Origin: Aphrophora alni
Lineage: Eukaryota; Arthropoda; Insecta; Hemiptera; Aphrophoridae
Direction of reading: 5' to 3'
Assembly: GCA_963513935.1 (NCBI GenBank)
Contig: OY740771.1
Span: forward strand, 17,653,349-17,717,348
DNA: 64,000 bases
Positions 34,235 through 46,560 of the stretch are shown piece after piece (the first letter of the stretch is position 1; each line of letters begins with the position of its first letter). The notes under the pieces are model-generated. The model was not told the origin of the DNA. It was given only the letters and a program-made list of their open reading frames with translations, and did not search any database. The translations under genes were made by a program, and so were the position numbers.

Positions 34235-34989
34235 TTTATTAAACTAAATAATATACTCTTTAAGTAAACGAATAATGTAACGCTATAATAACCTCAATCT
34301 ACCCTGTCTGATTCACGGGACTCACTAATGATTCACACGCTCTGTGGTTGCACAGTGGTCATTACAACGTTTTGACTTGCACCACTCGTATTAGTTCAAT
34401 TTTCAGCCACTAGAGGCAGCACTATCCAAACAAACTGCATTGCAACTGAAAGATATGGCATTTACAACGAGTTTTAGTATAGAATCAAATATTTTTCAAT
34501 TTTGGCATTTACAACGTTTTGGAAATGCACGCTTCAAATAACCTATCCTCCTAACCTAATCACAGCCACTTAAGGTTTTTTTTTTACTTTTGAAATACTT
34601 GGTATTTGCAAAAGTATTCATTTAGGAAAACAATTATAAAACGAAAAGAAAATGAAAAAGTTTTCTTGTTTATCTAAGTTCTACGTTGGCCTCTATAGTG
34701 TAGCTTCTTCCTGATATCTCCTGATATAAACTAGAGAAACTATCTCAACAAATTAGGCAAAAGGTTATAGATTCAGTGAATTTAGTAAGAGTTATGCTTG
34801 AATATTCGAGCCTAATAGAGATCTTCCTCTTTTTTTTAAAATTCGGAAAAAATGGTGAAATCGTGAAAATTGTTTTCAAAATTAAAATTTTGATATTTTT
34901 GTAACTTTTTCTGAATTTTAAATAAAAGATGATCACTAAAGTTTATTACAAATAGGATATAAATTGCAACTCCTAAACAGAATAATTGG

Positions 34990-35530
34990 TTAAAACAATT
35001 TCTTTTATTTGTTCTTTAGAATCGAATAAAACATAACCGAGATACATTGAAATGTGTGTAGCAAAAAATCCATTTGTTGTAAATAGCCCCAACAATTTTT
35101 TGCTGCCTCTTAACACACATTTCAATGTATCTCGGTTATGTTTTGTTCGATGCTCATGTTTTTGGTGTTGACAGATTGGAAATAAAATTTTATAAAAAAA
35201 ATTGTTCTTAGTAAATTTTTGTATTTTTTACCGTTTTCCCGCCATTTTAGATTAAAAGATTAAAATGGCCGCCATTTTGAAATTTTAAATTGGACCAAGT
35301 TGAACTTTTTTTCTACAGTAGGTCTCTTTTATTTATTAATACATACCGAGTTTTATAAAGATCGGTTGAAAAACTTTGAAGATAACAATTATTTTGTAAA
35401 AAATACAAAATGGCGGATATCTGGTAAACGAAGCGTTTTTGGAAAAAAATTTATTCGTGCTTTTCTCTTTATTTTGACCCATATAACCTTTTACCAGAGT
35501 TTGGAACTTTACTTATGGGACACCCTATAG
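34990..35530. mobile_element. Non-autonomous element or relic with a 38-bp inverted repeat and GTCCCATA-type end
   Basis: 35021-35058 and 35114-35151 are inverted repeats (ATCGAATAAAACATAACCGA... against ...TCGGTTATGTTTTGTTCGAT) with two mismatches or fewer, loop 55 bp. Downstream are segments with GGCCGCCATTTTG and CAAAATGGCGGATATCTGG, and the end ATGGGACACCCTATAG. Similar ends occur at 45940, 46388 and 55663. Class unknown. Confidence 0.5.
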
Positions 35531-36870
35531 GAATAATAAAGCGTCGCAACAACGCATGAAAATTCAATATTTTGGATTGAACCAGGAAATTCATATATGA
35601 ATTTCACTGGCACTATATATATTGTGCTAGGAAATATATTGGAATAATACAGTGGCGCAACAACCCATGAAAACATATTTTTTCCAGTACGTATGTGTAA
35701 GCACATCGAGTTACCATTGCCGTTATTCTATTCATCAAACAAATGTAGCTACCTCACGATACTGGTAAAACACCGTGACGGTTTGAGCGCAATTGAGATT
35801 GTATCTGGAAATTTTACACACTCTGAAATAGCGTTAGCCATTAGATAAAGTGGGAACTTATGTATAATATGATCAAAACTTTTAAATCAACCCTATATAA
35901 AGTTTTTTCTCTTCTTTTCTTCCACCAATGATTACGTTGCTATGTAAACTCAATAAATAAGAAGTTCAGTAATAAATCTCCCAAGTTCGTAGGTTATCAG
36001 ACTCGTATTTCTTAAAACTAAACTACAGCTGAGAGTTATTCTAACAATAGCTTGTGTTACGCTTCTAAAGTCAATTTGAATTTGTTGTTAAAAGTTTTAT
36101 TAACCTGCCAGCAAGGTAATCGTTATGATAGTTGAATAGAAGCTAACAAAACAAAGTGCTTGCCTTTTCCTCAAATGAAATCAAAACATGGAGTAGAGCG
36201 ACTTCAACTCATTTACAATTTCTCACATCATATTATGCTTTCAAAAGGGAAAGTTACGTTTTGTTTTTCTTTATCAATTCGCCGGAATAAGGTTCCATTT
36301 CATGGAATTTAATTTAGGAATTTGGAGCCAGATAATTAGCTACCATTGTTATATTATACTTTGTATCTTTAAGTGTATTTATACTACAATTTCAATAAAA
36401 TCAAGGAGTCAAAAAAATATTTAAAATTTGTATGTTGTGTTTAGAATTTTGGGGAATTTGTACGTTAAAAAGCGGTACCTTAAAACATTCGTATAAAATA
36501 AAAATAAATATAATATAACTGTGAAGGTAATTGTGATCAATCTATAAATAAATTAATTAACAATTTCGAGGTTACTTTAAATTTGTTTCATGTTTTTGGA
36601 AACCTGTGTTATAAAGTGAAGAGCCACATATCTACTGTAGGCTATCTATTAATTTACCATATCAGTAATTATTGTACATGTAACAATTAGTATTCGTTCC
36701 AATCAAAAATAGTGTAGTGATTACACTGTAATAAGACTTAAATGTATTCTAAAATCAAGGCAAGGTAAAGTAGTAACAATAAAAATGTATTTTCTTTTAC
36801 ATTTTATAAATAATAACAATTTTAAATAAAAAAGTTGTTGGGCGCCATCGTATTACTTACCCAACTTCAT
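35531..36870. other. No gene recognised
   Basis: AT-rich intergenic DNA. A duplicated segment reading GGAATAATA-AG-G-CGCAACAACGCATGAAAA occurs at 35525 and 35640. Confidence 0.45.
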
Positions 36871-36874
36871 CACA

Positions 36875-37520
36875 TACAATGTAGTATCAGCAGATCCTCT
36901 AAATGAAAAGCTGGTTTATTAGAGCTTATAGAAATTGTTAAATTGTATTGGTAACGTGGTGGTAAGTTTGTTTTAAAACAGTTGTTACAGAGGTTTTCTT
37001 AACATCTTAAATGTGTATATATTAAAAAGTTTCCTTCGCTTTGCTCGTGTCGGTAAATCGATCTGTCAGGATCTCGTAACTTTACGAATAATTTTGTGTG
37101 TACAAAATGGAGGAGTAAACAGAAAAAAAATGCTTAGAAGATAGGGATAATTATGACGCCATCGAACATAATTTCCATGTTGGAAAGCGAAGAAAATTGG
37201 GAATTATTAGAAGAGTTCATCAAAGAAATTATGACTGTCAAAGAAAACCAATTAAGAAGAGTGCAAATAGAACATAATTTAAGTAACGAATGTATACGAG
37301 TATGTTAACAGGATTTTCTTCAGAGCACCTAATCTAGTCAAGAGGTTATAAAGAGATGCAATTCAAGGACAGGTTAGTAAAGCTGGTTGTTTTAGTAGGT
37401 CAGCCTTTTGCCAACCATGCATACCTCTGGAGTGCGGACCCTACAGTAAATCTGTTTGTAGATTTACTCACCTTTCATAGAAAGGTGGGGTTGGTACCAT
37501 TAGATGTAGAGTTGAAAATA
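36875..37520 (+). repeat. Dispersed repeat family A, copy 2
   Basis: Landmarks AGCAGATCCTCTAAATG (36889), TTAAAACAGTTGTTACAG (36972), CCTTCGCTTTGCTCGTGTCGG (37033) and GGGGTTGGTACCATTAG (37485) match the order in 18780-19500. It contains a 51-codon frame at 37154-37309 with a Glu-rich stretch (ESEENWELLEEFIKEI), of unknown nature and not seen in other copies. Confidence 0.5.
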
Positions 37521-37529
37521 TGGTAGAGT

Positions 37530-39370
37530 TAAACCGAATGCAATAAATACTATTTGTAAAGGTCACCACATCATTGCCATTGTCTGACGAATGACTTAGT
37601 CAAGCTAGGTGGTTTTGCTATTACCTTTTCGATTTATACCAGATATACGTAAAGGATTAGAAAAATAAACAAAGTCGCACCAGAAGGCCTCTTTCTTTAA
37701 GTAAATTTTGTTTACTTCTTAATTTATTCAATGAATTTACTAAGTGATTCTGAATTTATAATACTTAGTAGGCCTACACAATAACTTATTCATTTTAAAA
37801 TTTGTTTCTTGGCGGTATATTTTAATTTCCTCAGGTAAATGGGTAAATAATATTGGGTCATTCTAAGAAAGAAATCTCTGAAAATTTCCAAAGACCAATC
37901 TGTTACACGTGGATCTAAAACTATTCAGCAGCTGCTCGTCTCTGTAATTTTGTACGAACAGTTAATGTTAAAATCTTGCTTAAAACTTTAGAAATAAACT
38001 ATCTGATTGTCCCAGTTTTACCTGGGGTTAGTTGAGAGAGTTTTATAAAAAAAAAATTTTCTTAGCGCAATCCTAATGGTGATGGTATGGAAATGAATTA
38101 ATCCCAAAAACAGCAACACACCAATTTTAATCAAAATCGACCCATAATATCAAAGATAAGATACGTGTTTTAGGGGTAAAAACACCCTTGGATTGGAAAA
38201 TTTTCAAATCTCTTTCATAGTACGTGTCAATAGACCTACCCCAAACCATGTTAAAAAATGCATAGCTCTAGGCTTCTTGGAACGAGAGATTTCGTGATCA
38301 GTCAGTGTGTTTTAAATTTTTGATATATAGATAAATGTCGTAAATATAGAGAGTTCAGTCCTATAAACAGTTGAAAAGAACAATGGGTCCTTCTTTTAAA
38401 AGACATATACTGTGGAGTAGTAGGAACTCCCCCCCCCAACAAATTATACCACGATGAAGTCTTGTTAGAGCACATATTTTCCCCAACGTGTTCTAAGAAT
38501 AGACACATTTCTATTTATATTAAGTAAAAAAATACAATTTATGGGGTGATAATTTATACGTAGTAATATACATTTTATTTTATTTTCATTCGTAATCTGT
38601 CTTAATCGAACGCTTTTATATCTCCAAGTACTCTGAACTTGAATTATATTGTTTAAAAATTGTGTATAAAATATCGGAAATAAGTGAAGAGAGCAACAAT
38701 AATCAAAGTACAGTAGAGTGTTGTTGGCAGATGTATGTAATGTCAGGGATAAAGATTAACCTAAATAAACAAAACATATGAAACAGTTTAAGCACTAGAG
38801 TCTATTCAATGTAGCTTTGCACATCGACAGTAAGCTGGAGTATTACAAATTATTTATGATGCTGAAAGTGCAGTGTCGTGTAAAACTTGTTTACTGTCGG
38901 AACTTAAACTATAGCAAGATATTATGTATGTAATGATAACTATATAAGAGGTCCTAGTGTCTCATTCATCTTCTTAAAATTTGAATTAGTGGATAAAAAG
39001 ACAACTTTTTCTAATAAGACTAAAGCTGGTAACTTATATATACATGTAAATAATTTTGTCTTATCTATCAAAATAGAATTAGGTTAGGTGGGACACATTA
39101 TTTTAAAGGGAAGAACGAGTAAAGAACAACCACGCTTGCCACAAGGCACCCTCTCGTTTTTTTTCATTTTTTCTCTAATACTGCAACCGATAATAATTTT
39201 TGCGTTCAGATTTTAAATTTTCTATGAAATGTTTCACTTGATTTCTTTTGTTTTTTAAGGAATATATATAAAATATTTAAATATAAAAATAAATAGACAT
39301 TCTATATTTTACTTAAACTTAAAATGAAATTAATTAAAAAGAAAACAGCCTAAATTAGAGAATAATTTAG
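37530..39370. other. No gene recognised
   Basis: AT-rich intergenic DNA with no supported feature. Confidence 0.45.
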
Positions 39371-39439
39371 CCTTTGCCAACTTAACTTTTATGAAGTTTG
39401 TGACGCACAGTGATATACAAATTTTTTATTGACTTTGAC

Positions 39440-39589
39440 CTATTTGTATGCAAACTGTGCCGGAAGTTTTGCTTTTCTTATTTGCCATTCGTCAGCCATC
39501 TTCAGTGCCTCAATAGTCTTACAACCGATTTCTGTAACGCCGAACTGTTTCAAAACCCCTAACCTAACCCAACTTTTCTCTCTGGACAT
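39440..39589 (-). CDS. Small 49-residue frame with its own polyadenylation signal
   Basis: ATG at 39589 (context ATAATGTCC) to TAG at 39440-39442. AATAAA follows 11 bases after the stop on the minus strand. The peptide is basic and starts MSREKSWVRLGVLKQF; the middle contains KTIEALKMADEWQIRKAK and it ends FAYK. The codon choice looks coding rather than random, and there is no transposon around it. I do not recognise it; a short mitochondrial or ribosomal-type protein, a processed copy of one, or chance are all open. Its WVRLG stretch is encoded by TTAGG-like DNA. Confidence 0.35.
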   Translation of the reverse strand: MSREKSWVRLGVLKQFGVTEIGCKTIEALKMADEWQIRKAKLPAQFAYK

Positions 39590-40467
39590 TATTTATAAGT
39601 AAAATAGCTTAAACAAACTAAAACACAATTACAATCCACTATAACACAAAATATAACCAAAACAAAAACACACTGTCAGTCAGCTGTAATACTGCGCGAA
39701 TAATATGCAGTGTTCCAACTTAGGAAACGTAAATTAGTATACAACATATACCAATAGAACAGAACTATAAGAAACCAGATAAGAAAAATTATTACTATAA
39801 CTAGTATTAGTCAGATAGAGTGCAAGGCAATAGCGGAAAGAGTAATTGCACACCTATTTATAAAAATTAACAAATTGTGTTTAAAATGTTTATGGTATTA
39901 AAATATTCAGAAAAGTGTAAATTTTAAAACAAGAACCATAACAAATTATTACAATTCCATTTTGGACGTTGGACTCCCTTTAAATGGCTAAATTGGAATT
40001 TTAATACAGTAATAGGCCGTGATACACTTCATGGTAAAAGTCCTGTAAAGGATAAAGGATGTGTAACTGCACTGCAAACAAAATTAGTAAGTGATAATCT
40101 AGCAGCCTGGTTTTTAATAAAACTCTTAACAGTAAAAAATGTTTAAAGCCTACATTGCAATATTTACCATTAATATCCACCTGTAACTGTAGACGAAGGC
40201 AAATTATATAGTAACAAGGATTGTATTTTTTTCTACTCGTTTTAAAAAAATATATTTATCTCTTTATGTGTGTATTCTTAAAGTAACTTAATCTCGTAAA
40301 AAAATGACATAGCTTGGATTTGGAATAATTTTTTTAATCGCCAAAAATGGTAGCTTTAGTAGTATACATCGCAGTTATTGTAGGTAAATATTCTCAATTT
40401 GGACTAAGGATGGACTTTTGGGTAAAATACATTTATCACCTCTGGTACTTCAAAATACAATATTGTA

Positions 40468-41123
40468 CTAGGGGCAGTCAAAAGTAAGTTGCTTTTGTTT
40501 CCATTGGTCTTTGTTAAAGGTACATTTTTATTACAGATGTTGTTAAAATTGTTTAATATTTTTTAGATTCAGCTGTACAATTTTTATGATCCGATTGTAC
40601 AAATATAACTAATAACAACACGTCACTTGGAAGTGAATTCAAATTGTAAATCCTTGCAATTAACAGTTTTTTTAAACTAAAAATTATAATCTAAATTCAA
40701 TTCATCAGCGTGGTGAAGTTTACAGTGATAAAGCTTTTTCTGCCAGACCATTGCAAAATGGTGCGAGCAGTTTGAAAATGGCCGCAGAGACGTTGAGGAT
40801 GAGTGTGGGTATCGCCTTCGGTCATAATAGACACTGTTAAACATATTCAACAATTAATTCTTGAATATTTTCTGTCCAATGAAAAAAAAACTCTTGACAA
40901 ACAGCGATTCGAAACGATGAAAAAGTGAAAAATCCAGTAAGAGAATGGTTTTCAAAAGTTAGACACAATTCCTTAATTGAAGTTATTAAGCGTTTGATAA
41001 ATGTCTGAATCGATATAGAAATTATGTACAAAAGTAGAGTTTTATTTGTATGTAGTTTTAAAGAATTAAAAACATTACATTCCTTTGAACTTGTGTCATT
41101 TAACTTTTGACTTCCCCTTCTTG
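40468..41123 (+). mobile_element. Mariner-like element remnant, 656 bp
   Basis: The ends CTAGGGGCAGTCAAAAGT and (inverted) CAAGAAGGGGAAGTCAAAAGT are imperfect terminal inverted repeats, each flanked by TA (40466-40467 and 41124-41125), the mariner target. The interior holds two pieces of a mariner transposase in plus-strand frames: the N-terminal helix-turn-helix region (CEQFENGRRDVEDE and IDTVKHIQQLILE, 40761-40866) and the C-terminal VREWFSKVRHNS...IKRL (40942-41000). The catalytic DDD region between is deleted, and there are stops. Confidence 0.75.
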
Positions 41124-41125
41124 TA

Positions 41126-42420
41126 CGTTATACATACCAAATTTAATATTTTCATTTTCTCCAAATATATTTTTTAAAGCAATTTTTAGATATTGGTGTT
41201 TATTTTTATAAAACTATTTTTTAATTTTTTTATATAATTCCTATCTGTTTTCCAAATTTTTATAGTTACTTGACAAAATTTTAAGTTTTTATTTTGAACT
41301 GCTTTTTAAGAATTTACTGTTGAACTGTTTTGATCTATTATTTTATATATGATGCATTACTATTCTGCCACAACACTGTTTATAACATCAGTTTAAACTC
41401 CAAGAATACAAGACTGCTATTGGCTGTTTGTATATTTATTTTAAGACCGTGTGGTTATCATATTCCAATATTCTAGAAGAAGAAGAAGAAATCTGCATTT
41501 CAAATTTGCTTCAATATATTTGTAGGAGAAACAGGAATGCAAATAATCCTCAGCTGAGCAACATTTTGTTTTTGAAATGCAAATGTGTTTAGTTTCCTTG
41601 AAGCTGCTACAAACTGAAACTGATGCAAGCTATTATTTTTATAAGTTGGGGAAATATTAAAAACTAAATTGCATTGCTTATTAATGTTATCGCTGCTGAA
41701 AATGGAGAACAACTGAATCCAAAACTAAAACATAATTACCCATTTCATTTTAATTACTTATGCAGGTAAGTATGTTGTAAAAACTTAGATGCAACATTCT
41801 TCCATATTTATTGACCATTTAATCTGTTTGAAAACAAAGTAGAACATTTTAGATACATATAAATAATGTTGTTTAATTGTTTCCAAAGTTCATAGAGTAA
41901 TATATTGGATCAAAATAAAGAAAAATAGGCTCCTATGTTCTAAAAAGCTCGATTTCGTGTCTATCCTAAAATTTATTTTTACAAAGAATTACAAATTTGG
42001 AAATAGATTTAGTTCAAATTTGGTAGATGCTTTTAATAATGTTAAACTTTTAAATTGTATAAAAAACAACGACTTCATTTCATTTCATTTCACTTTATTT
42101 CGTATATTTTCAAAAAGCAGTAGTTAAAATGCTTAATGTTGACTATCTCGAAAAACTAAACTTTATAAAACTTAAACAAGAAAGAAAACATTCCTATTTT
42201 ATAGATAAACAAATAGTCTTTTTTACATTTTTTTTCTGTAAGTCAAAGAATAACCTAGTTATTAATATAACTAAATACAAACTAAATACATAATTTCACA
42301 AAACAGCAATGTGCCTTTTAACAACAATAAGAAAGAAGTAATCCTACACCACAAACAAAATTCCATTAACGTTAGAATAACTAACAATTAAATTACCTTA
42401 AATGGTTTCCGCCAGGTGAC
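41126..42420. other. No gene recognised
   Basis: AT-rich intergenic DNA; a short (GAA)n at 41474-41489 only. Confidence 0.45.
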
Positions 42421-42432
42421 TTCTTTTTAAAA

Positions 42433-42470
42433 CACTAACGCGTTTCAAAGCATCTGCTCCATCTTCAGAG
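42433..42470 (-). ncRNA. Hammerhead-ribozyme-like motif 1
   Basis: Minus strand: CTGAAGA (42468-42462), then a short hairpin with GAGCA/TGCTT, then GAAAC (42446-42442) and GCGTTAG. This is the order CUGANGA, stem II, GAAA of the hammerhead core. Stem I and the cleavage triplet were not established. Confidence 0.35.
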
Positions 42471-42528
42471 TTTTTTTCACTCAGTTGAGATCGTTAACAC
42501 ATTAAATAAAATATAAAAACACACGGAC

Positions 42529-42531
<3 letters not shown>

Positions 42532-42581
<50 letters not shown>
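42532..42581. repeat. (TA)n microsatellite
   Basis: About 50 bp of alternating A and T. Confidence 0.9.
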
Positions 42582-42586
<5 letters not shown>

Positions 42587-42729
42587 CACTTATCGTATCG
42601 CGACATTTGGGAATGCGCATCATATCGATGTCCTAGGACAACTCCTAGGAAACAATGTAAGGTAGTTTAATTGTTTGTTGAAACCATAGTGACTTGGATA
42701 CTAGCAACATGATTCTTAACGTTAGAATG

Positions 42730-42843
42730 TTTAATAAACCCTTACGTACATTTCAGTAACATAGCTACCATCCTCAGAGTATTGGTTTATATCCCTTTAG
42801 GTTGGTAGCTATGTTAACGAAATGTACATAAGGGTTTATTAAA
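42730..42843. repeat. Fold-back repeat with hammerhead-like motif 2
   Basis: 42730-42770 and 42801-42843 are inverted repeats (TTTAATAAACCCTTACGTAC against GTACATAAGGGTTTATTAAA, and AACATAGCTACCA against TGGTAGCTATGTT). The minus strand of the left arm carries CTGAGGA (42777-42771), a pairing GGTAGC/GTTACT stem, then GAAA (42754-42751). Confidence 0.65.
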
Positions 42844-42899
42844 CTTCAAACTCTTAATTGTGTGAGTGTTTGATTTTTGGTTTGTGGAGTTAATTCTTT

Positions 42900-44270
42900 C
42901 ATACATATGTTCTTAAAAATCATCTACAATATACAGAATTTTTCTAATAACTTTATTTCTTATTGGATTCAATACATATTTCACCTTATGAATAAAGAAG
43001 CAATTGTATTAGTATGTATTTATTTATTAAATTGGTAAATATGTACTCCCTGGAGTTTAGTAACTAAACAAAACTATTTATATCTGTTCTACCAGTGGTA
43101 TTTGTGTTGTGATGAAATATTGTTGTTCTGTAGATAGATTAAATTTTGTGGTAATCGTTTAAAAATAAAAATAAAAATACACTACCTGACTGTATGTACA
43201 ACTGCACATTTTTAAGTTTACAAAGGAGTAGATCATTAGGATCACGGAATCATTTACAAGGCAAAGGTAAAGGTGTGTAAAGTAATTTAAATTGTAATTG
43301 TCACATCAACCAATCTTCTTGATTTCAATTATAATTTGCTTTTAAAAGTTAGAAGTTTTTTTATCGCGCCAATTATTACGCCAGGCGTTGTTTGTCACTC
43401 ATTTCTCGACAATAGTCTCTTTAGTAATGCCGACTATATAACAGAAAGTTCCATTTGTTTTGTGGTTAGGTAAATTTAAATCAGTGGTTACAGTTCAAAT
43501 ATTTCAGACAAATTTAATTTGACAACACGTTGAATTGGTTAACATTTTATTCTAAAATTTACTGTTTGAAGTTAAATATTTGTTAATGTTTTTCATTCGA
43601 CTTTTGGGGAAACTTAAAAATCCTAGAATACTGGATAATATATTATCTATAATCATTGAAGTAGACTTTTTTTCACTTAAAAATCTATTCATGTCTGCTT
43701 TTAACTGATAATCCACAGTTTTCAAATACCTGCCGCTGTTAGAGTGTGTAATGACAATAAATTTCCATAATACCCAGTGGTTACGAACTATTAAGCTTAT
43801 AAATTTACCGTAAGCAATCAAAGCAACTTTAGCTTCAGTAAACTTTGTAATTCCACAAGTCTGTTGTTAGTTTTAAGACGCGGGAGCATTGTGTAACATC
43901 TGTTATCTGTTAGTAAAACACGTTGTAAAACCCTATAAACACCGAAAGTTTTCAACCGTATGAAACTACACATCCCAGTGTTTAACTCGTTAGGAACAAT
44001 TATTACTCGGACGGGTGTAATTCGCGTAACTCTCTTGTCAAGATACAGTGGAAGTCTAAAGCGAATTTTATTTTTGGAAAATTAAACAACAAAAAGGAAC
44101 GAACAGAACGATTAAAAAATAAAAAAATTGCGAGGTTTTCTTAAGACTGAAAAACTTGTAGCTCCATACTTTTGTTTCATTATTTACCTTTTAACTAAAA
44201 TATACACAGACAATCAAGGAGGCTTTGAAAACTCTTGATTGTAATCAAAGTTACACTGGGATAAATTCAA
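42900..44270. other. No gene recognised
   Basis: AT-rich; an 89-residue minus frame at 43552-43821 has no recognisable motif. Confidence 0.45.
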
Positions 44271-44299
44271 ATTCACATCAATAATCTGGTGAGAGAGGG

Positions 44300-44880
44300 T
44301 TTAACAGTGTAACGTTTTGCTGGGTTTCTAGATATGTTGGGATTAGTGGGAATGATAGTGCAGGCATGCTGCTTGTAAGCGTCATCCAGTGGCACTTAAA
44401 GGACCTCAGTCGTTCTAGGTTTACCCAGAAGGCTGAGGGGGATAAGCACGAGAGTATCTCAGGTATAACAATGTGCAAATTCTTACTTCGCGCATCTTCT
44501 AAGCAAATTTTATCTGACCTTTTATCGTAAGGGATTAAAATGTAAGGACGCTAGTAGGAGTTCGTTACGGGACACTGTTATCTGAGAAACAAAATGATAG
44601 GATAGGAATGCTCACAGGGTGTCTCTGAACAGGAAATGTGCCCTATAAGAGGAATCTGTAGAGCATCTGATCATGAAATGTGAGTGCTTCGATCGAGGAA
44701 GGACTGTCATCATTGAATCTTTAAAAAAAGTACAAACAATTACTCAAGACCACCTTGTTAGGAGGAATCTGAAGGTTATGGAGTTTACGGATCTATCTAG
44801 GGATGTCTAAGAATCATTTATTCTCTATTTGGGAGTGCAGTAAGCCCTCGGATTTGAAGCGCAAGAGAAACAGACCGCAT
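44300..44880 (+). pseudogene. Non-LTR retrotransposon relic: RNase H and zinc-knuckle region
   Basis: Broken plus-strand frames give CWVSRYVGISGND (about 44318-44357; compare WVPGH-GI-GNE of RNase H), then FVTGHCYLRNKM (about 44560-44600), a typical FLTGH--L segment, and then, in another frame, CVEHLIMKC-like remains (about 44645-44685), matching the C-x-x-C...EH-L--C cluster at the end of R1/Jockey-type ORF2. Multiple stops and shifts. Confidence 0.65.
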
Positions 44881-44899
44881 AATTTGAAGAAGAAAAGTA

Positions 44900-45680
44900 A
44901 GTGAACAAATTTTCCTAATATTTTAAGTACTAGGGTTTAATATAAATCGTTCTTTTCTTCGTTTTTTTAACAAGACGATGATGGCCGAAAGGTTTTTTTG
45001 TATTTAAGCAACAGTAAAAGAGAATTATCTTTATAAATAGTTCTATTGGTAAGCAAATATAACAAAGTTAAATTCCACTTTATTTAGTTAATGGTAAAAT
45101 CATGTTTATAACCTACTAGGCTTATTTCATTGTCAAACTCCAAAAAAAAAAGAAATCAGTTTCAGTGCTTTGAACGTGCAGTTTTGTAGTAAAAACGTAG
45201 GCAAAGTAAATCAGTTTTATGTCTAACTTATTTATTTCTCAGTAGTTACTTATGGGGTAAATATTTTTGTTAATATTTCTAAATAAAAGTATTTTTTGTA
45301 ATGACGGATTTTGTTTCGGTTTCATTTATTTTGTTTGATCACCTTTTTAGCAATTTCGATCATATTTTTGCGAAAGTAAAATCTATAATGACACAAATGA
45401 ATGTGCCCAATAATTAATGGCTTTTCAGAAGTAATAAACTCCATCTCTTTCTCAAAAGAGATAAACATATAAACAAATAAAATGTATTCCTCTCATAGAC
45501 TATTTGTAAATATATAAGACCGAGTACAATTCGGAAGTCTGATATAAAACGATGTAAAAATGAATACAATAAACAAAGTAAAACTTACATAAATACCACC
45601 AAACAAATGATAAAACATTTTGATATAATTTTACCTAATAAATTATTGAGAATACAGTTGCAATGAACTACACACAAATC
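44900..45680. other. No gene recognised
   Basis: AT-rich intergenic DNA with no supported feature. Confidence 0.45.
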
Positions 45681-45754
45681 TAATTTTATAGTAATATTTG
45701 TGATAAAATAAAAACCAGCTGATCAATGTCGTCATAATATTTATGCAGCCGCAT

Positions 45755-46560
45755 CAATACAAGCAGATCCTTTACATTTAAAATGTTACAATAGCTAACT
45801 TTTGATTTTAAAATATGATAGAGTACTTTAAATGGGGAACCATCCTTTCTTTTCATAGAAGTATAAAAATCATTTTGTAAAATGTTAAAAACTGTAGTCA
45901 TTTTTCAATATGGTGGTCAACTTTGAAATTTGTTATGGAACACTCTGTATTTCATGGTTTTTTCAGGTGTAAAACAATATGTTAATAATGTATAATGTTT
46001 GGGTATTTTTAAAAATCTTCAGCCGTTTTGGAATTACAGGCACTTAAAGTTCAGAAAATTAAACGTTTGATAGTCTTTCAAATAATTTATTCTCACCTAA
46101 AATGTTACATAGATAACTTTTGAACCGTTGCGCGTTGGGCGTATAAATAAGTTTTAATGGGAAAATCTCCTTATTTTTGTAATCTCTAAAGGGCTTATTT
46201 TTGACATGGTAAAGGGGTTACCAATTTAAAAATCAAATCCCTATTTTAAATAATTTAACATTTTTTTTTCAAAATTGATTTCCATGTCATGTAATCTAAA
46301 ATTTTGTTTTAGAGCTTACAAAAATAAGGGGAGCTAAAACTCATTTGTACCACCAACGGTTCAAAAGTTGGCTATTGTAACATTTTAAGTGGGACACCCA
46401 GTATGTAGTATAGGGTAAGTTAGTTTAACAGTTGTTATACAGGTTTTCTGTACTTGGTAATTAATTCTGCTTTCTTGAAGTCGGCTAGATATATTAAAGT
46501 CGCCCTTCGCTTCGCTCGTGTCATTCTCTCGACCTTGTAGTTTACATATTTAAAGAATCT
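45755..46560 (+). repeat. Dispersed repeat family A, copy 3, interrupted
   Basis: The landmark AATACAAGCAGATCCTTTAC is at 45756-45775, but the next landmark TTTAACAGTTGTTATACAG is near 46423 and CCTTCGCTTCGCTCGTGTC near 46504. About 600 bp of other repeat DNA, including the MITE at 46097-46389, lies between, so the copy was interrupted by insertion. Confidence 0.45.
46097..46389. mobile_element. MITE-like element with about 34-bp inverted ends
   Basis: The left end reads CTAAAATGTTACATAGATAACTTTTGAACCGTTG in two joined parts (46097-46130), and the right end (46354-46389) is its imperfect complement, starting CAACGGTTCAAAAG. No coding capacity. A related single end TTAAAATGTTACAATAGCTA occurs at 45778, suggesting nested or tandem insertions. 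Confidence 0.65.

Larger units (their letters stand above)
31960..34535 (-). mobile_element. Intact 2,576-bp DNA transposon encoding a DUF7869-type DDE-like protein
   Basis: Ends are inverted repeats of about 35 bp, starting GAAGCGTGCATTTCCAAAAC and continuing GTTGTAA(G/A)TGCCAAA. The flanking AAAT at 31956-31959 and 34536-34539 is a 4-bp target duplication. The core AAAACGTTGTAA is repeated in inverted orientation inside each end (about 32168-32185 and 34362-34380, both next to GCAAGTC), so each end has an outer and an inner site, likely transposase-binding. The single two-exon gene fills the element. No stop or frameshift is seen, suggesting recent activity. Confidence 0.8.

Noticed and set aside
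43552..43821. 89-residue minus frame
   Set aside because: No recognisable motif, AT-driven composition, no start or splice context.
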